DNA of 64,000 bases from Theristus sp. LFF4_11. Its lineage: Eukaryota; Nematoda; Chromadorea; Monhysterida; Xyalidae. Made by a program: the position numbers and the translations under genes. The stretch spans positions 62,001 through 126,000 of the forward strand of contig JASANC010001597.1 in assembly GCA_030248135.1 (NCBI GenBank), in the 5' to 3' direction. Shown piece by piece: positions 48,228 to 62,400 of this stretch. The notes below the pieces were generated by a model. It searched no databases. It worked only from the letters and a program-made list of their open reading frames with translations, and had not been told where the DNA came from. The first letter of the stretch is position 1, and each line of letters starts with the position of its first letter.

Positions 48228-50010
48228 TCATTCCAATTTCCCCTTCTTGTATTTCAGCCGTGCCGGGTGCTGGTCTGCTTCTGGTCGGTTTATTGGCGTC
48301 CAAACCGGATAGCCAATGAACAGTCGAATCACTTTTGCGTAGTTCTGAGTAAAAAGGGTGAAAATTTTGGGTAAATATTCAGGCTCCATCAGTTTGTCGA
48401 TTGAAAAATCAGCACAAAAAGCAAAAAAATATCAGCACAAGATAATTTCTTGTAATTTTCTTGTAGGTTACGAAAGATACACATTACCGTGCGTCCGGAG
48501 CCAGAGTTCTAAGATTTGACAAGAATACGTTTAAAGTCTATTTGGATAACATATGCTGCTAGCTGATTGGTTGGTGATCACGTGATGAACGCTTTCTGCG
48601 CGGGACAAACTCTACCATCCAATCCACAACATCCAATGGCTGCACAGAAATCATGCATCACGTGATCACCAACCAATCCGCTAGTTGCATATGATATGAA
48701 AAATAGACCGTATGTTCGCACGCGTTCAAGCGTTTGTTTTAAGCGATTTTTCAGAAAGCAGACCAATCTTTTTGGAACCTGTTCTATCCTCTTTTTCAGT
48801 CAAACTGTTAAATACTGTTAAATGTAAACCCACCGTTTTCTGATCATTTTTCAACGTGTGTCAAAATTCATCAGAATGTTTCAAAGCAAAGAATGAACCT
48901 TATGATCAAGCGTGAAACGATGGTAGATACCAGCAGGTAGCGAGATCAAGTCACCCGCACGCATGTCAATTCGAATCCAGTTGTCCTGTTGAAGACAAAA
49001 ATAAAACACACAGTTTACGTTTTATGTGGCAGAAATATCGGCGAATTTGGCGAACAATATCGTCAATTCACAACGCTTTTTCAATTAGTCAAAGTGTCCC
49101 GGGGTGGACTTGAACCTTGTCCTCTAGCAAGGTATTCCAGTGCACTACCGCTGCGCTACAGTGAGTTTCTAAATCACCTTTTCATCTCGAACGTCAAAGT
49201 AGCCGGAGCCTTCAATGAAGAATCTCACTTCATCGTCGGCGTGTATGTGTTCAATGAAGAACATTTTCAGCTGCAAACAAAAACTTTGTCTTGTCTGGTT
49301 TGTTTTGAAAAATGACAAACGTTTTTTGGTTTGTTCGGTTTTTTTCCGTATTTCAGTTTTTTTATTCTTTTACCTCCACGTGAATGTAAACAACCAAATT
49401 CAAGCGCACTTATTACGGTATTTCAAAATCTTTCAAAGTAACCAGAGTCGTGTTAAAAAGCGACAGTCACATCGGTAATTGTTTCAAAGTTGTTTCAGGA
49501 AAAACGCAAAATTTCGGAAAACTCACAAGTATCCTTCACCTTTTCCTCATAGTTCTCCAGCCGTTCCTTGCTGACGGTGATTTCGTCCAAATAGTCGTAA
49601 CCGTTGTCATCACGGATTTTCTGCAGCGCTTCTGAATAATTTGTCGGGTCCAACTGAAGTACGGTAGCATTACCGTAATACCTCTTCTTTTCAGTAACAT
49701 TTTGACGTTGTTAAAATAAATTTATTAAAAAAGTGAAACTTTTTGGAGTTAGTAGTAAAAAAACTTTATTGAACGTAACAACGTTTCAACTACAGAATAA
49801 ACTGAAAAAAAAACTAAAACCTTCTCATTTTATTTTGCAGAAACCGTGGTTTTTAAACAAAAAGTCTGAAGTCATTAAAACTCAGACCTTCCAATAAATA
49901 ACGCCGAGTTGGGCGAGTTTTTCCAATGAAACATCAGCGTTTTCACCCGGAAGTCGATGTTCTGCCCTTTGATCCTTCGTGCAGTCATCCATGTACCACG
50001 CTTGGACCAT
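48228..50010 (-). CDS. adi1: Acireductone dioxygenase (methionine salvage), five exons
   Basis: Converts acireductone to the keto-acid precursor of methionine; a cytosolic/nuclear metal-binding cupin. Minus-strand exons 50010-49888, 49653-49540, 49270-49178, 48985-48899 and 48344-48228 join in phase 0 throughout to 177 aa, the normal family length. N-terminus [19 protein letters not shown], then [51 protein letters not shown] and [15 protein letters not shown]. The metal ligands are visible: both His of EHIHADDE, the following Glu, and the His of GIYHRF. The ATG context is AAAAATGG. It converges with the kelch gene. Confidence 0.95.
48557..48684. repeat. Foldback repeat, copy 5
   Basis: Best-preserved copy: AGCTGATTGGTTGGTGATCA on the left, TGATCACCAACCAATCCGCT on the right; inside the last intron of the dioxygenase gene. 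Confidence 0.75.
49094..49165 (-). repeat. tRNA-like sequence (pseudo-tRNA or SINE head)
   Basis: On the minus strand: A-box-like TAGCGCAGCGGTAGTGCA and B-box-like GGTTCAAGTCC at tRNA spacing. The acceptor and T stems do not pair, so it is not a working tRNA. It lies in dioxygenase intron 3. Confidence 0.5.
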
Positions 50011-53000
50011 TTTTGGCCGGGATTTTTTTTTGAAATCTGAAAATCATACGTTAACACTCTTCAAATGAAGTAATCAAAAATTTATGAGTGATGAAATCAG
50101 CAAAAACACGGCAAATTATTGTTTCTTTTTTATTCACCAAACGATAACCGTTATATGAGGCAGCACAACTAAAAACACAGGCGAAAATCAACAAACAAAA
50201 AAAAACTGTTCAAAACCTGTGGCGTTCTGTTGTTGTTGAGCGTGTGCAAAACATGCACGTACCGCGTACACTGTACCTGATGTTTCACGTTTTTGTGACT
50301 GGTTGTTTGTTGACTTGGTCAATTGCACTGCGTGCTTTTGAAATATTTGATAACTGCTGCAATGTGTAGTGATATTTTATTTTACACATGCACCTGCACC
50401 CTGCCAACTAAACTGTTCAGTTTTCGTTCAAAATCACACAGTCATAAAATGAAGATCATTGCAACAAGCGGAAATAAATACTACGTGCCAACAAACAACG
50501 TTCAACGTTACACACATGTGAAAAATGATTCAAGCTCCCTCACACTGTTCCACAGGCAAGCAATAGTATTTCATTCAATTTGGAAATACCCTAAATTCGC
50601 ACTCGCCAGTACGAGTACCGTGCCCTAAAAATGAACAATAATTCTCTCATTTTCAACAATCGCATTATTCTGTAATAAAACATGAACGTGTGAATAATTT
50701 GCACTCAGTTCCCCTTTGCAACACTTTCCAGTCGGTTACAGCTCATGCATGCTTTGTATTGATTGATCAAATCAGAAGCTAATAACACCAAAAAATTTGT
50801 ACCAAAAATAAAGCATTGTTTACATATACCAGAAATGCAGCGGCTATTGAAACACAGTGTAATTATTCAAAATAATAATCAAATAATCAGCATAATTATA
50901 GATTTTCATTTGAATATGACAGGTGCGATAAAGGAAATAAAATTTGACACCCCTCTGTTCCATTTAAAGATAACACGTCCCCATTTCCATCACCATTGTG
51001 ATGAGTCCTTAACATTCTGTTCGTTTGGCTTTATGATTTTTTTAAATTTGTTTTGTTACGAAGAAAATCAGCGCTGTTAATTTCGTCAAATGCTGCTTGA
51101 CTGAAACGTACCTAATTTGCAAATTAATATGCACATAACCAGCTGTGTAGCCAAAGTTTCGAAATAAAAATGTCTTACTCACGCGTAAAAACTTGTTTGC
51201 TCATATTTTTGGTGAGAAATGTGCACACACGATTATTTTCACTTTCCCAGTGCCGTTCCACATCTTTAATTGACCGTAATTCGATTCGATAGCGGTGTTT
51301 CGTTCAAAAAGGCAACACTAAAAGTGATCGATTGCTTGAAAATTTGTTTGTCTCTCTTTTGACCTTCAGGTTATTATTGCGGCTTTGGGAATCTCTGAAA
51401 TTTGGTCTGTGTTTGGCGGAAGCATAGAATGGTCAGTCAGTGTTGGTTTCAAACGACAGTTCAAAATCTTTAGTCGTTGAATTCTGAATAAGCGGGCGCT
51501 GAATTGGAAATTGGTTCTTAAAACATCATCACTTGTTTGTTGTAGTGAATCCAGCACTCAGCACTATTTATCTAACATGTCCAATTGATTATGTGCCTTT
51601 TTCGTGTGTCTTTCTTCTGTACCCTACACTGAGAATCTTTTATTGGTCATGAATTGGAAAAAGGCTGATCTAAACTTCAATTTTGCGTTTCTACATGTAC
51701 CAGATCAGAACACTGTATCAAAAACGCACTTTTACAACACTCAGTTTTGGGAACAACATATTGTAAAGCTGCACCGCCCCATGCCCTATGTTCACGCCCG
51801 TCTACCTGGGGAAACGGTTTCTTTTATTATCAAATATCGCACTGATTTTGAGCCGAGATAATCTTGAACAGCATTACTGGTACCGCACGGTCATGCACTA
51901 CGGTAGTTATTCGGGGGGGGGGGGGGCACATTAAAAATATACACATCCGTGCAATATTTTTCCTGGGATCGGTATCGGACATGCCAAACCAAAACCCGGT
52001 AAACCTACCCGCATCCGCACTGAAAGAAAAAAGTTAAAATGTGTTTTGCTACTAATTATTTTGCGCCTCTGACGACTGACTACAAATAATATCATGTAAG
52101 ATACATACAATGTACATTTAGAAAGCAACGCTACTAAATTCGCGCTACTAAATTCGACACTAAAATACGTTTAGTAGACCTACAATAACATGTCAAACTG
52201 TTTTTTGGAGCCAATTTACAGCAGCTAGTATATTTTATTTGGGTGGCGGAGAATTGGTACCCGGAGAACTGGTCACCGGAGAACTGGTACCCTCTCACAA
52301 ACGCACGCGGAGACTCAATGCTTATGTTGGTTCCGAGACTCAAGGGGCGCATGGATGAATAATACCGTTTTCAGTGTTTGTGTTCAGGTAATATTTCAGT
52401 TTTCCCGACTAAATTTACCTGAGCGTTGTCGCTGAATTTACCTCTAGCATGTTTCAAGTGTCTGAAAATGATGACATATAACGTTCATATTTTTCCGGCG
52501 AAAAAGGTGTTTTAATGTCCTTGCTTGTGTTCTCTGGAAATATGTTCAGCATGTCATCTTTACGAGGATGACCTTGAATGCCGTTTGGGCATGACATGGA
52601 ATCTCCGAAGCATGGATTCTTTGCTACCTTGCACATCAAATATTTGTGAATATTTGAAAATTTTAATTTTTTTCTTACTTAGACCAGAAAGCAAATTCTC
52701 ATGTTGTCCGGTTAATTGTGAATTCATTGGTTCATTTGTTTTGTTTCTCTGATTTTTTTGTTTATATGCCGCTTTTCTCTGCAAATCTTTCTTGTCTCAG
52801 TGTTTTAGCTCAGACCGGCTTCTAAAAAATTACATTTTTCGACCTGCGGATCAGCGGAAGATCACGTGAAGACTGCTTTTTTATCTTTTCTCGTTTTTTT
52901 GTCTTTTGTTTTAGTTCTGCGACTGCACACGTCGAATGGACATGCACACACAAAGTTTCATGCTTGATGCGGCAACTAAAAATGTCCTACTTAATTCAAC

Positions 53001-53110
53001 CGAATCTCAGGTACTCGGATCACTACACCAATTTTGAATCCCGGCGTCAAGCATGAAACTGCTTTCATCTCTATGCTCGCATCTCTAAAACACCATCGAC
53101 TTTGAGTTAG
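50011..53110. other. AT-rich intergenic DNA
   Basis: No gene supported. Weak open frames at 50449-50628 (starts MKIIATSGNKYYVPTNN) and 51604-51861 (ends KYRTDFEPR) have less biased composition than their surroundings and might be orphan exons, but I see no domain and no joining evidence. A G-run lies at 51912-51925 and a minisatellite scrap at 52247-52292. Confidence 0.5.
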
Positions 53111-53111
53111 C

Positions 53112-53237
53112 AATAATAACCATCAAAAGAAAGTGAAAAAAATGCTCTGGACAAATCACGAAGAGGATTTTCATCAATAATAACCATCAAAAGAAAGTGA
53201 AAAAAATGCTCTGGACAAATCACGAAGAGGATTTTTA
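53112..53237. repeat. Perfect ~63-bp tandem duplication
   Basis: Two consecutive copies of a unit containing AATAATAACCATCAAAAGAA and TGCTCTGGACAAATCACGAA. Confidence 0.92.
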
Positions 53238-56200
53238 TTTTTTTTTTGCCCGCGAGACTTTTTAGTCATGGATTTCGCGTTTTATTTTTGTTTGAAGAAA
53301 GAATATAAAAGATTTTTTTTGGTTTCCAATGTGCATTTGTCTTTTTGTGGTTGGTCGTACACGTGTCAGGTGTGCAAGATCACTTTTTTTTGTGATTTGC
53401 TGTTCCTCCAGTTTGTTTGCAAAAGTCCATGTCCTTGTTCTTGTTTCAAAAAAAACTCCTAAAATCGTGTTCTGACAATGTTCTGTGTGTGGTCTCACAC
53501 ATTTTTTTACAAAAACTAAAGATACTCGTGGATTTGCAAATACACGGTGGAAACAGATGACCAACAACAACAACAGCATTTTGTTTATTTTTCTTCACTT
53601 CGTAATTAAGATGGACGATTATTCAAGATCGTCCCAGGAGCAACCATAGTAGATACCGTACTCCGGAATAGCACCACAGTTTAGTCCAATTTCACCCTTG
53701 TGAGCTTTAAATGCAAATGAGGTGTTCATGTTTTTTTTCTGTTCTGTACCGGTTCTGCTTTTTATGCTTTTTTCAAACCAAATTCTGCAATCACGCTTCG
53801 ATAAAGCGCCTTTTTCTCAGGGATTTCTAAAATGCATTTGCTGTTTTGTGAACGTGTGAATCTTTGGAATGTGCTTTATATTCCGAACAATAAATCTGGA
53901 GTCACAAGTGTTCAACAATCAAAAGCCGCTTGTCTTTTTTTGTTTGAATCTTTTTCGCATAACAATCTCAGTTCTCAATCAACGACACTCACAGTTAACC
54001 ATGAAGCGAGAATGAAGTTGATTTCATTTTGTTTTGGTTAACACACCACTGTGATTCCCATAAGTCACGTGTCTACAAGAAGAAATGACGGGAACTTTGT
54101 GTTCTATTGCTAAACGGTAAACCACATGTATCGAATCCAGCATTTCAGCGAACACAATAAATGTTTTCGGTCATTTTTGACACTTTTTTGAAAACCCTGT
54201 TTTGACTTCCCTCAAAGTAAACTCGAAACCGAAAATGTTATGATTTATGCACTTTTTAAAACACGCGCAACAAAAAAACAGCTTTAAAAATGTGTTACTT
54301 ACCATACGATATGGCACGCGCATTGATCGGCCCATCAAATAACAAACAGAAGTGGTCGCTCAATAAAACGATAAATACTAAGTCTGTAATGATTTCTGAA
54401 AACAGGTTTGTTTCGATAATCCCGAGGGAAATGGGTTAGGCACAAAAAAACTTTTTTTATTCGTTTTTCGTTTCATGTTTGTTGAACTTACTCGATTTTT
54501 CAAACGCCATTCTTTCGTTTTTTCATAACTCATCACGAAAATATCTAAGAAGAGAGCTCAAGGTTAATAGATGCATGAGTCTGAGTTTTTTCATGCTCTG
54601 TTTATTTTCCGTCAAGTTTGATCCATGATCACAAGATTGATCACAAGATGCACTGATTTTAATGGAACCTGGTGTTTTTCTTCCTCGTTTAACTTCTGTT
54701 TTTATGGGTACTAGCTACGTAGATCTAGAATTGATGCATGAGAAATTCTATTTTGTTTTGAAATTCAAACTTTCAATTTTTTGTTTCCCCGTTTTTTCCT
54801 GCACATGTGTGAATGTGTATGAATGTGACTGAATTCACCTAAAATGTACCTCACCCTGTACCTGCATTGTGAATGAAACATTCACCCGAAACTAAAAAGA
54901 ACTCCTACTTCATAAACTTTCTCTTCACATTGCAATTTGGAGAATGCAATTGCTCGAAACAACGTTCATCATTTTCTAACCGAACTTTCGTCCAGCCAGG
55001 TTACATGTGTTTGCCACCTCAAAAATGTATATCTAGGCTACGCTGTGTGCGTGCATGACTAAATTAGTTTGTTGTTTCAAAAACAGAAGTTTTCTTGCAG
55101 TGCGGCGTCATTCCAATCTCGGCTAATGCTGTCGCCAGACGAAATTGACAACAAAAATAGTAAACTGCATTAGAAAAAAGCATATGTTTTTCACGTTACG
55201 CGCTTTCAAATGCGACAGAACACATAGCGACATTTTATATCAAATAAAAGATAAAAATCTTACTTTTATCTCTCTAGGGCAAAGCAATTTTCCCATTTTC
55301 GTGTGACACGCGAAAATCGCATTCTATCTTTGCGCTCTGTGAAACCATTTCAGTTTATTACTTTTGTTTTTTTTGTTTCATCATAATCTGTTTGAATAAC
55401 AAAAATATTTGTTTGATCCAATACACACACGTATGTACATACACTGTATTTCTAATTGAGGAGTTTGTGTAGCATTTTCTTCAATTGTCTGTTTTTCATT
55501 TTTCATCAGTTTGTTAAGGTGCGTTCATGAATAATCAGTATTTAGTGAACGCGAGTTCATGCCAACACGGCGAAGTCACTGCAGCAAGCTAAGCAGCTCA
55601 GCAACGTTTTGTTATCTGAAACCCGATAAATTTACAAATTCCTCTCTGCATCTGCTAAAAAACTGCACCTTATTGACCGACCATAAATAAAAAGTTATTG
55701 TGAGACCACGGTGACGTAATATAATGCGACGAAAAAAGACGCGCATATAAACGAAATAATAAATTTGTCCAAAACTTTCTCTTGCGTCATTTCATACTCT
55801 TCAACCAAAAGAATGTGACTTTTACGCTGATATGCACCAGCTGTATACCAATATATGGAATACAGGGTAGGTCATAAAAAGTGTTATTTTGTTCTGGTAT
55901 TTGCGATCAATGTCTTTGTGACCAAATGGGGGAGGCGGAGAGGGGGGGGGGGAGAAAATTCTTTCAGCTTTGAAAAAAATCAGACTGAAGCACAGAAAAG
56001 ACAGAAATACGCGGTATTCTTACAATTAAAAACTTCTAAAAAACTCATATTTGGCACTTTGATTGCGGCTGTACAATATATGCAATTCCATCCAGCCAGC
56101 GTCCGGGCTTTCGAATTTTTCGCTCAACTCAGCTGAATTGCGTTGGTGGGTGTTTACACTTTTTACTGATTGTTGCGGAAACTATGTTTTGAGCCACCCT

Positions 56201-57290
56201 GTAAGTGTGTCTTCGCGACCACCCCGTATGTCCCCTTGGTTGTAACTCATCATAGTGGTATAAATGAAGAACCAAAAGAAAAATTCCAAAACATGGAAAA
56301 GGGCATATTTCCTGTGGTCGAAGACTTGTTGTGTGTGGTTTCAATTTCTTACTTAATGTGTCCGTAAACAGTTTCATGCGTGATGCGGGAATTCAAAATT
56401 GACAGAGTGATCCTGAGTTCCCAAAGCAGGACCGAGTTTCTTGGGTTTATTGAATTGCCGCATGAGGATTAAAACTAATTTTTCCTTTCAATACGTCTGC
56501 AGGCGCATTGAGTCGCAGAACCCCAAAACATTGTTAATAGTCAGAACTTGATTATGATTGTGTAACATTTTACTAACATTTTAAACAAACTTTTTGCCGC
56601 ACACTTAATATTTTCTCAAGAATGTTCACTAAAAACACCAAAAAGGTCTTGAAATTTTGCCTAAAATGTAATCAAACTTGGACCATTTTTCGAAATGTAC
56701 CTAAATGTAACCACATATGAAACATTTTCGTGGCCGCATTCACCGATATGGATGACGACTTATGCCCTTTCAAAGTATTTTTCATCGCTCAAAGTGTCGA
56801 AATTTCCTTCCAGAATAAAAGCACACAGCACAATACACAAAGAATAGCAAAAACTTTGATCATCCGCTATATTATCAGACGAAGAAGAAAAATCTGTGAA
56901 AATCTTGTTGTTTTCTGTTATTGCGCCTGCTGCCTGGTTGCACAGAGATGTATTGCGTAATAGAAACAATGTGCGTCGGAGTTTTGATGGTGCACTGAAA
57001 TGTGAGTAATGCCACATTCTTGGAGTCTGGTGCTGCAAAATGCTGTAACAATAAAGTTTTAGCAATTTTCCCCGAGACGCTTGTCGTTTTTTCTTGGTAT
57101 CTTTGAAGTGTGCTTGTTTGTTTGTATTTTCACCGTGTCAACTAGCTTTAAACATTTGAATTCAGCATGCTGATTGGTCCAGTCTATTGGTTTGTGTGGC
57201 GAAATAATAATCAGAGCGCTCCAGATTTGAAATGTTGAAATAACGTGTGTGTCTATTTCGTGAAAAAAGAACTTTCAACCTTGTATACTT
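53238..57290. other. AT-rich intergenic DNA with one candidate MITE
   Basis: No gene supported. 55861-56202 is bounded by TACAGGGTAGGTCA and TGAGCCACCCTGTA, ends like those of the mariner-type element at 13452, and may be a short non-autonomous relative. Confidence 0.45.
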
Positions 57291-57295
57291 AGAAT

Positions 57296-57600
57296 GGGGC
57301 TTAGCTTAGGGGACGTGCCCCCCTCGTGTGGCGAGAGCATTGGTGGTGGTGATCTGCTAGTTCGCTGGCGTCCCCTCCCTCTCCCCGGGACAAAAGGCGG
57401 GGCACAGGGGCTGTCCCCTTTTCGTGGCGAGACCATTGGTCCACGCGGGACACGGTCAGTCAGTGGTCCATTCACAGCAGTCGACCAGATCAGTCACACC
57501 GGCTCAGATTGCTCGTGTCCCCGCCCACTCGCCGGGACGGGGCTCAGGGGCGTGTGTGCCCCTTTCATGTCAAGAGCATTGGTCCACTTGACACTTAGAG
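57296..57600. repeat. GC-rich imperfect tandem repeat island
   Basis: Three related units starting GGGGCTTAGC (57296), GGGGCACAGG (57398) and GGGGCTCAGG (57539), each followed by CCCCTTTTCGTGGCGAGA-type sequence and GCATTGGT or CCATTGGTCCAC. It stands out sharply from the AT-rich surroundings. Confidence 0.75.
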
Positions 57601-58268
57601 TCACTCCATACACCACGCCATTTCGAATTTCGGTGCGTAGGTTCCTGGAACCTGCGCTATTATTCAAACAAAACGTTAAGATTGAGAAAGACACCTTTTT
57701 AACCTTTTTTCTATTTTAAACAGATACAAGGTAATCCACCTTTGTATCTTATTGTTGTTCCGATTGCTTATTTCGCAGTGTTTTTTCAATGATTCTGCTT
57801 TGTTTGTTTTGAGTTTTGTAAAAAAAACGGCAGGTTTTTTTTCTTTTTTTACCAGCTGGAGCGTCGGCAAAAGTTAACAACTCGTTTTAAAATATTACAG
57901 AACCTAAAGACATTTTAGACATTTTAGCAATCGCTAGCAATTGTTGTCTTCGTCTGTAAAAACTGCATTTCCATTCACAGATATACAAATATTTTTATTC
58001 TATTTACACTCTTCGGCCAAGTTGTTTTGTCTGGTTTTTTGTTTATTTGTTTTGATGCTCTGTTTTTTCAAATAAACCAAATAAAAGGTTAGCTCAGGTA
58101 TAAGCTTCAAACGTTTTCATGATATTTTTCATTATGTTATTTCCTACTACCGTTTTAGGATTCTATTTCATCATTGAATGCTTTTCTGAATAAGATCTTT
58201 TTTCCACTTTGAAATCTGTTTCTGTTTTATTTTTTTGTTTTCAACCATGGCATTTCCAGAAATCAGGA

Positions 58269-58793
58269 AAACCGTAAAGCCTTGCATATTCGGGAAGGAC
58301 TGATTCTTGAGCTTTGAGATTAGGGTTTCAGCTGTCAAACTACCATCAAATTTTATCGTTGGGTTTCTGTGTTTTAAGTGCTCATAAGTTGTGATTTGCT
58401 GTTTCCAAATAATTTTCCTCCGTTCATTCCATAATTTTTTTATGGCATAAACGCGACGCACGCCGACGTTCCCTCTTTGATCGATCTGATCAACGACGTC
58501 GCCCCGAAAAACTCGAAATAACGCTTCTGTACTTTTGTCAACACTTTTTATTGCTAAAAAGAGTATTTCAAGCCTGTTTTGCTTTCATCGCACTTTAAAA
58601 GTGTCTCCAACCTCCAACAGTTTTTTTGCAAGAAAAAAGCAGCAAAACGAAAAAGAGCTTTCCGACTTTATAAATGGATTCTGACAAAGCCAAAATTTAA
58701 ATTTTTTGATTTCCCGCCGTGTGACCGACCCTCCCCCCTTTTTGGTGGGGGTTTATTGAGTGTGAGGAACATTATATGCCAGACTTTACGGTA
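58269..58793. mobile_element. Long member of the TACCGTAAAGTC family
   Basis: Begins ACCGTAAAGCCTTGCATATT and ends ATATGCCAGACTTTACGGTA, with about 520 bp between. Shares its interior with 47160-47822 and its ends with the short MITEs at 11808 and 24401. Confidence 0.7.
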
Positions 58794-59134
58794 ATTTACC
58801 AATTCTCCCATTTTCATCACCACACAAACCCATTAGCTTTATCACATCTCTCGTATAATAATGCGCAGCACATAAAGCTGAATGCAGACACGATTAGGAT
58901 AGTATTTACACACATCTAGAGTAAAAATCAGAGACAGGAAAAATAAAAATACGAATTATAGTTGTCCTAAGCTGATGTACCCCGGGTGACCCTCTTGAGA
59001 AACCGAAAAATATACACACGAATCACAACAAATCTGTCTTCTACTCTTTGCTGCCCTAAATTTTTACCGCAAAGGGGACTGAGATAGTGAAGAGTCATCA
59101 GATTTCAGACACAAAAAAATGACACACATACATG

Positions 59135-59402
59135 TACAGTATGGCCGAATAAATGAGGCAGTCCATCAAGGCGGGATCAGTCGCAGACAAGGAGTTATCT
59201 TTTTCAAAAATGCAAACATAATTCTCAATCATGTGTGCAACGGAAAAAGAATGAACAGAATAGCGCGGATAATCCGTTAGTTTAAAAAACGCGTTAAATT
59301 TGGCACACAATTTGATTTCTGGACGTCTTTTTTCTTACATTCAAAATTCGCGCGCTCCTTGAACCCTGAAAAAAGCTGCCATGTTTAATAGGCCATACCG
59401 TA
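59135..59402 (-). mobile_element. MITE with CGGTATGGCC ends, copy 4
   Basis: Inverse of 21687-21955: starts TACAGTATGGCCGAATAAAT and ends AATAGGCCATACCGTA. Confidence 0.8.
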
Positions 59403-62400
59403 AAAGCCTGGTCAGCTGCATCCACAATTCGGATTTTGCAATTTGTCACAGGGTTTCGGTTTTGCTAATTTTGGCATGTTTTCGGTTTTATTGTTACTGC
59501 ACAATTTTTTTCCTCCAGCTGATTGGCTGGTTTTGAGAGTTATCTTATTGGTTCTACGAGATTGTCGATGTCGCCAATCAACGTACTGAAAGTTTCAGAA
59601 ATATCTTTTTGTTATGTCTAGATTGAAAAACTCATGAATTGAACTACAGCAACCATCACAAATCAGAGCATTTTAGGGTGTGCTCTGTGTGTCTCCTTAT
59701 CTTTGCGCCTAATTGTGTGTATTCACACCGCAAATATTAGCAAATCATTACTATATTATTATCGCTAGGAAAGCGCTAACATTTTGCTCTGCGGGCTGTG
59801 GAAATTTTTGAAAATACAAATAAAATGAATTTCTCGGGTGCGCCCCTTTGGGGGTTCACACCCGCTTTCGGAAGACATGCTCGAAAATTTGTGTTGGAAA
59901 CATTTCTTATTCCGGAAAAGCTGTTTGGATTGCTGCTGCTTTTAATCCCGCATGATTTGAAACAGTATAGCCGCGATTAAACTATGTGTGTACACTCGTA
60001 TACATAAGACTTCTGGTGATGCTAGAATTCTTCGATATTTTGTCACCTTATCTTTGACATCTTATGGCCTTATTTCACTGCACTTTTTTTCTTCACACAT
60101 TTTATTATGCGGCACGCTGATTGGGCGTATCGTGTATTGGACGGCTCTGATTAGTGGCTGCACATGAAATGCAACCAATCAGCATGCTGAATTACATGTC
60201 AAGTTCAGTTCTGTGTGAGTGTGTGAGTCTTTTTACGAAATTTACAAGTATTGGATTTGCTTTCTTGATATACATGTAAATAATATGTACATATTTGAAA
60301 ATAAAATGTGTAAATCTTCAACAGAAGCGTGTGGCATTACAGCATCCTTGTTATGCGAGGGTTGTAAGAAGAAATAGTTTATATAAAGCTGATTGATGAA
60401 ACACGATGTTTACGGCTGGGTTGATTGGAGTTTGTGTGTCGGTTTGTTTTGTTTACGTTATATTATTCAAATCAATCATACAATGGTACTTCTTTTCGGG
60501 CCAAAAATTTTTTAAGTCGATTATTTTTATATTGACGGTTTTTTCTGATTTTATATTGACTTGACACACATGTTTGCTGTGTTTCTGTTTATCTAGTTTT
60601 TTTCTGAATGCTTTCCTTCAGAAAATATATGAATACCGTTATATGAATACCAACCGTTTCTACTTAGTATCTCACGTTTGGCAACACCCCACCCTGTATG
60701 GAATCCCAATATTTCTGTAAAATTGCTCCTTTGCTTTTTTGGCATCCAAAAAATCAGCTGTTCTTCATTCCATCGAAAAATGGCCGCAAAAAAATACCGC
60801 TAAAGCTCATTAATCACGTTGATAGCTTGAACGAGGAAGAAATTGGGAACAAATAATGCTACACAAAACGAGTAACACCTCTACTACTGAGAAAAAAAAA
60901 ATTTCATTATGGTCGGGTCAACAGAAGCGTTAAAAACAACGCACTCTATTTCAACACAAACAAACACGCAGGCACAGTCACGTTCAATAATACAGTGGCG
61001 GGTGTGTGCCTGTGCGTTTGTTTGTCTGTGACTTATTACTGTGTTACTGCAGCAGCATCACTGTGTTTACAACCTAGTGTGTACAGGGTGTCGTCTTAAA
61101 TTGGCAAGACTCAATCGGGCTCCCCGATCTCAATTGGCCGAACTGACTGGGAAAACAATCAAAAATATCAAAATGAAAAAAAACTACTACCCTTTTTACG
61201 GATTAATACTTTCATAAACACAAGTCTTCTGTTCTGGTAATAACCAAAAACCGGGTTTATATTCATTATTGCCAATTCTGACAACAAAGGCCACCTTTTC
61301 CTCTTTTAGGTCTCTGTGCAGCCACTTTTGAATAGTATGTTTTTTTGACTGCTAACAAAGGGCTATTGCAGCGTTCCGGTTACGTTTATATGAGCGTTAT
61401 GGGGTGGGCCATAAATTAAGCGCCTCTCGCATAAAAAGTATTCTATTAGATTTGAAAAAAACTGCATGTTGTGAGTTTCTGTGTTGGAAACGTTTTTTGG
61501 CAAAAAAAGTGCAACCACATGGTTAACTAAACGTTTCAAACCTTTTTTCTGCCTCAACTGTTCTAACTGGCACTCATCAACAACACACCTTTTTTCATCT
61601 TCCTAATCATTCATTTTGAGTTTCCTGTGTTTCTCTTTCAATCTGGTTTGTCACTTCCCGATTGACGAACTACACTGCTCCGAGAAGGACTTATGGAACG
61701 TCTGAAACATTAATTCAAGTTTAGCTTTCTGATATCCTCTCTGAACTCCGGATTACGAATTCCATTTGCGTGATTGTGTTTCCCTAATAATAAATAAATA
61801 AAATAATAATAATTTATAAACTATACTGTATTGTATAGCTTATGCGCTCTTCTGTTTGCCGCTTTATATGGTGTGTCATACTGTGAATTTCAGAACATTG
61901 CCTCCGAAAATTTGATCCCTAAAATACACTCGTGTCTTTTCGAATGTTTTCATGCGCGAATGAACGAAATCTGACTTGACTTGACAGGTGGACCGATGAA
62001 ACACACGTCTATCCCATACAATCACAATTTACGTAATGAAAGTCGCAGCATAGGATTTATTTCGGAAATTGGAGGATTTTTAAAATGTGCAGGTATTGGT
62101 GTTGTGAAAGCACACTGCACTTAATAGATTTTAGGTAGGAATTGGGACGAGAAAAATGATTACCGTGTTTAAAGAAAAATAGAACAACATACTTTTTTAG
62201 ATTATTTTCGAATTTAATTGGAAGAATGGCTCATGCGATCAGACAGTTCTGCAGACGCTTCAGTTTTATTCAAAATTTGAAACATTACACCACTGAGAAG
62301 AGCGTGTAATTTTTTGTAATTTTTTTGATGTAAAATCACCAGCCTGACACTGTTGTGCAAGCGTCAATTGAAATTCGTTTCGTTTTCTCAATCATTAATT

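Noticed and set aside
48258..48320. Plus-strand frame [17 protein letters not shown] as last exon of the kelch gene
   Set aside because: It is the exact complement of the acireductone dioxygenase last exon ([15 protein letters not shown]), which fits a complete five-exon gene.
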